DNA from: Amylostereum areolatum
Taxonomy: Eukaryota > Basidiomycota > Agaricomycetes > Russulales > Stereaceae
Direction of reading: 5' to 3'
Length of the DNA stretch: 64,000 nt
Assembly (NCBI GenBank): GCA_012932865.1
Contig: SAXG01000018.1
Location: forward strand, 496,001 to 560,000
Shown here: piece after piece, positions 60,300 to 64,000 of the stretch
Layout: each line of letters begins with the position of its first letter
How positions within the stretch are numbered: the stretch's first letter is position 1
The notes under the pieces: model-generated
What the model was told of the DNA's origin: nothing
The model's database searches: none
The model's input: the letters and a program-made list of their open reading frames with translations, nothing else
Made by a program: the position numbers and the translations under genes

Positions 60300-63200
60300 A
60301 TGGAGAACCTAGAGTCCGATTTTGTCTGGCAGACGGAACCCGTCCTCGAGGACTGGCCTAGAGCTCTGCAGCATGCCAGCCGAATGTTATTAACGAGCAA
60401 AACAAGTGTCCGCACTCGCTTTCTTCAAGAGGATATCCTTTCTTTCATAAAACAGCAAGGTAGACGCGTCATTCGATAGGCACCCTCTTTCGCGAATTGA
60501 CGCCTCAGGATAGATCTCAGCCTATCCCAAACATTAGACATCTTCAAACTCCTGACGTACACATACCCGCGTTACGTGGACAGCGCATCAAGGGAAGCTG
60601 TTGAAGTTGTTGGGGTCGAGCTAGCACGAAAGGACGAGGTGCGGGAGGACAAGTTGGGCGTAACAGAGCAGATCGTTGGATGGATCGCCGCCGAGACCAG
60701 GAGGATTGCGAAAAATTCCAGGTGTGTACTTTTCTGATAGATTCTCTATGCATTTGACCCCATGTTTTCTAGCTCGCATGCACCCGCTAGTATCGTCGTC
60801 CTCCTGAATTGGTGTGGAGGGCTATACACCGTAGCTCTCCAGAGCAACCCTCACTTCACTTCCTCACATCCCTACACACAGCTCGTTGCTTCTATGGCGA
60901 TACTTCTCGACGCTATCCTTCAACCGTCGGTTCACGCCAAAGCGTCTCTTCAGAAAATGGCGCTTGTGCGAACACGCCGTGCCCTTCGATCAGTGAGTTG
61001 TGTAATAGTATCGTATGTCGACCCGTTTAACCTTCTATCAGGCCCCTCAGCGTCTTCAGATCCTGATGGAGACTTTGCTGTCACAAGCGAAGAGTGATCT
61101 GTCTCTCACCGCAATACCTTTGCTATGTACAACTATCGAAGTGACCCTGCGATTGAAGAATGTGAAGGACACGACTTTAACAGTCATCCCCAACGACATC
61201 AAAGTTTGTGGAGCTTTGAAAAATGCCAACATACAATTTACGTTGGTTTTTTAGGCTGGTGTGCTGGCGGTATACTCCGCCTCTGTGCTCATGTCACGGT
61301 CTCCTGTCTCCTCCCATATCACAGTAAGCTTCAGGTCTACATTCAAGTGAACGCGTGTCGCTCACTGATGACGTAGAAAGCAATGAGTGGTTTCCTTGCA
61401 TCACTTAAAGAGGATGAGTTCACGGAGCTTGTACTACCAACCATGGAAAAGGCACTCCTCCGATCTCCCGAGCATGCCCTTAGTGGTATGTGTCCCTTTC
61501 TCGTGCGTTAATAATGCTCTCACTGTCCCCAGTCATCGGCGATTTCTTCTTGGCGTACTCCCATGCGCTCCCATCCGATGTTTTCCGCCGCATTCTCACC
61601 CCTACTCTCAACTGTGCAAAATCTGTCAATCCGTCAGTACGAGCCTGGATCCATTGTCCTTTTCAGAGTTCTTTTGGAGAAAAAGGCGACAGAAGAGGGG
61701 CGCGAAGCTGCCGTGAAAGAACTCCTTGGGTTTGCTAAGGCGGGAAAATCAGTCGGACCTGACCGTCAAGTCCTGTACTCCATGCTGGGTTATTTCAGCA
61801 CTTCCCCTGAGGTCTCTTCCTCGATGGTCGAAGTAATCCCAGCACTGTTGGCGAAGGAGACCAGTGAAGCCGCCATACCCGTTTTGGTCGACGCCCTGGT
61901 TCCTCATCTGGCTTTCCAACTCAAAACCTCAGCTCCCTTTCAACCTGATGTTTCTGGCATCCTCGTAAAGGAGATGCAGAGTGCAAAGCCGGCTATCAGA
62001 CGGGCATTCGTGTCCTTAGTCGGCAACGCATTCTGGACAGTGGGGAGTTTGGCGAGTGAGGAGGCGATGGCGTTTGCGAGGTCAACATTGCCTGCATTTG
62101 AAGCTAGTTTGAAGGCCGTGGCCTCTAATCCTCTCAACTCGAGCGCTGGTCCTATCGAAGGCTATATCGCTGCGGCTGTTCTTCTTGGTCCCTTTTCTCG
62201 CACCAAGGTTTTCGGTAGCCATTACACGCTTCTTTCTGCTTCTGCTTCTAATATATTTTGTGTGACGTTGTTCTTAGATGACATCATCCCGCGCAATGCA
62301 ACTATCCAAAGTATCGCATCATCGCCAAAGCCGTCCTTCGTCTTGTGGGATAAAGTGTACCAGAAACTAACAACACCTGAAGAGGATGAATGGCTCTTGA
62401 GAGCCACGGAAAGTATCTTGATTTACTTCAATGTCGAACTTGTGAAGAACGAGCAGTTGAGGTATGGAAATCTGTTCGGTTGTTGTATCCGCTGTGACTC
62501 AGTTGTGTCGCGGAAAGAAACCAGCTCGGGCAGACACTTCTTCATCTTGCGGTCGATGGACAAGAACCTGAATTCCGGAAACGCGTCATCGTCTCCGTGG
62601 AACACTTCATGTCGCTATTTCCTCAAACTGTTAACCAAATCGTCCAACAAGCACTGGCCGCCTATGCTCTACGATCGAACCTTTCCAAAGCATCTGTTGA
62701 GGGTGAAAACCCAATTCGTAACAAGCAATCTCGAGTCCTTGCATTCCTGTCTACGGCCGCAGCATTCCGGGAAGACATCGAACCCTCTGTTCGAGAAGAC
62801 CTGCTCTCCAACCTGGTTGTCCTGGCTCACCACCCCGTCATATGTACGTGGAGGCCTCCACGCATATTTCAATTGCTGAAACCCTACCTTACTGTTTCAC
62901 AGGCGGTAACTCCCGTCAAGGGTGGATCGATTTATGTCAAAAAGCGCATATGAACCCTCGAACTATCGTCGAAAACCGGCTTCCTGAACTCATGTCAAGT
63001 ATCACTGACGCCTCCAATGACGTGACCAAGGTTCGCCGAAACTAGTTTTGTGAGCCTGAGTGCCTTCTCATGCACTGTTTCACAGAGCTCTGCGAATTTT
63101 GATGAGGCCTGTTATCGCGCCATAACCACTCTTGCTTTCGTATCTCCTGGAACCGTCCTTCCTCGCGTTATGGACCAGCTCCGTTCCGATTTGGACTCCG

Positions 63201-64000
63201 AGGTGAAAACTTTGACGGAGTTGGACTTTGGAATATGGACAACGCCCGAAGGTATCGCATTCGTGGACGGTATGTGCCCATTAAATTTCCGCATTCGCCA
63301 CTATCTTACACATTCTTCTATCCTTAGTCCTGGCCTCCAAGAAACCCACTTCAATGCAAACGAAGGGTAAAGGCTCCGAGTTGGCCAAGTGGGACGCGGA
63401 AGTTCGTCAGTCTCTGGCGGGCAAGAAGACTGCAGCCGCAACACTTTCAAAGCAGGATCAGGCATTTGTTCAGGCCCAACTCACGAAGGAGTCCAAAGTT
63501 CGCGAGAGGATTTATCAGTTACAAGCGAGGCTTCGTCGTGGTCTTCAAATCATCAAACACCTTGTCGCCGGCGGGATAGACGAGTTCCGCTCATACGTTT
63601 CGCCAACAGCCGAGCTGCTCCTGACCGGTGGTGCGCTTACGAAGGGCTTCCGAATCGTGGGTCAGGAGGCATTTGACGTGTACTTGGTAGGGCACATTTC
63701 CATATTTCGAAGAGTGTTACGTGACCGTATCTCTAGGACCTTGCCACCTGCTGCTCTGACCGTCTCGACACCTTTGGAAAATGGATAGGTGTGGCAACCC
63801 TTCGCAGTCTAGAGGTACCATCCATTCCCGACGATCTCCAAGCAGAATCTATCAACAGTAAGTGTCATGCACACGGTTTTCATGATGGATACTCAGTCTA
63901 CTTCTATAGGCCTCATACTCCGCGTTCTGTATCGCCTGCGCTCACTTTCGGAACAAACACCCCTTGACGCCGCGACATTTTCTTACGCATACCCTCTCCT
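60300..64000 (+). CDS. GCN1: GCN1 translational activator, N-terminal part, runs off the window, one frame break
   Basis: HEAT-repeat protein that binds ribosomes with GCN20 and activates GCN2 on uncharged tRNA. Exons: 60300-60459, 60514-60721, 60773-60992, 61042-61203, 61255-61323, 61377-61485, 61533-62214, 62278-62461, 62503-62843, 62903-63030, 63086-63269, 63328-63686, 63737-63857, 63910-64000 onward. Hallmarks: DIFKLLTYTYPRYVDSASRE, SRQGWIDLCQKAHMNPR, SKVRERIYQLQARLRRGL and DLATCCSDRLDTFGKWIGVA. The seventh exon needs one base fewer: a CC at about 61644-61645 should be C to go from KSVNPSVRA to GSIVLFRVLLEKKA. No in-frame ATG in the 5' part other than MENLES is convincing. The known protein is about 2,600 aa, so most lies beyond the window. 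Confidence 0.85.

Noticed and set aside
60072..60479. 135-codon frame over the GCN1 start region
   Set aside because: Only its later half (from the Met at 60300) is conserved with GCN1, and splicing at 60459 removes its end.
1..64000. CRISPR array, bacterial operon, phage or intact transposon with transposase
   Set aside because: No regularly spaced direct repeats, no ribosome-binding-site-led operons and no transposase, integrase or reverse-transcriptase frame was found. Gene structure is fungal throughout.

Overview
The window looks like nuclear DNA of a filamentous basidiomycete, probably an Agaricomycete. Genes are dense, lie on both strands and carry many short GT-AG introns (about 50-65 nt). 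Markers include a neutral ceramidase, a CFEM protein, a CE16-type GDSL esterase, a Ctk3 subunit, a fungal dynamin-like GTPase and expanded BTB and TEA families. There is no bacterial, plasmid or viral backbone. I rebuilt exon structures by hand from splice signals, reading-frame phase and family conservation. Untranslated ends are not defined.

Left part (1-17.4 kb): an intron-containing tRNA-Asn, then a 21-exon neutral ceramidase (+). A long gene-poor stretch holds a 490-bp inverted repeat and two tandem TEA/ATTS-domain genes (-); the second has a one-base frame break in its TEA domain. A membrane-anchored histidine-phosphatase-like gene (-) follows.

Middle (18-34 kb): SRP72 (-) and a pinin/SDK/MemA splicing factor (+) share a 125-bp divergent promoter. 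Then come a small unnamed protein and three paralogous genes, one + and two -, that join a BTB/POZ domain to a C-terminal region I read as MIF4G-like. A CFEM protein lies among them. An 855-aa F-box-like, cysteine-rich nuclear-type protein closes this part.

Right part (34-64 kb): a small unnamed protein, the CE16 esterase, a GNAT acetyltransferase with a frame break, a dynamin-superfamily GTPase, an orphan seven-helix receptor-like protein, CTDK-I gamma (Ctk3), a C2H2 zinc-finger protein with a frame break, UTP20 (ribosome biogenesis, with several frame breaks), a small single-pass membrane protein, and the 5' part of GCN1 (translation and stress signalling, one frame break), which runs off the window.

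Two points stand out. One is the BTB plus MIF4G-like family, which I could not match to a described family. The other is that at least eight reading-frame breaks in six genes, including normally essential ones, can each be repaired by changing a run of identical bases by one. This suggests uncorrected consensus errors, or less likely a decaying haplotype, rather than eight independent pseudogenes.
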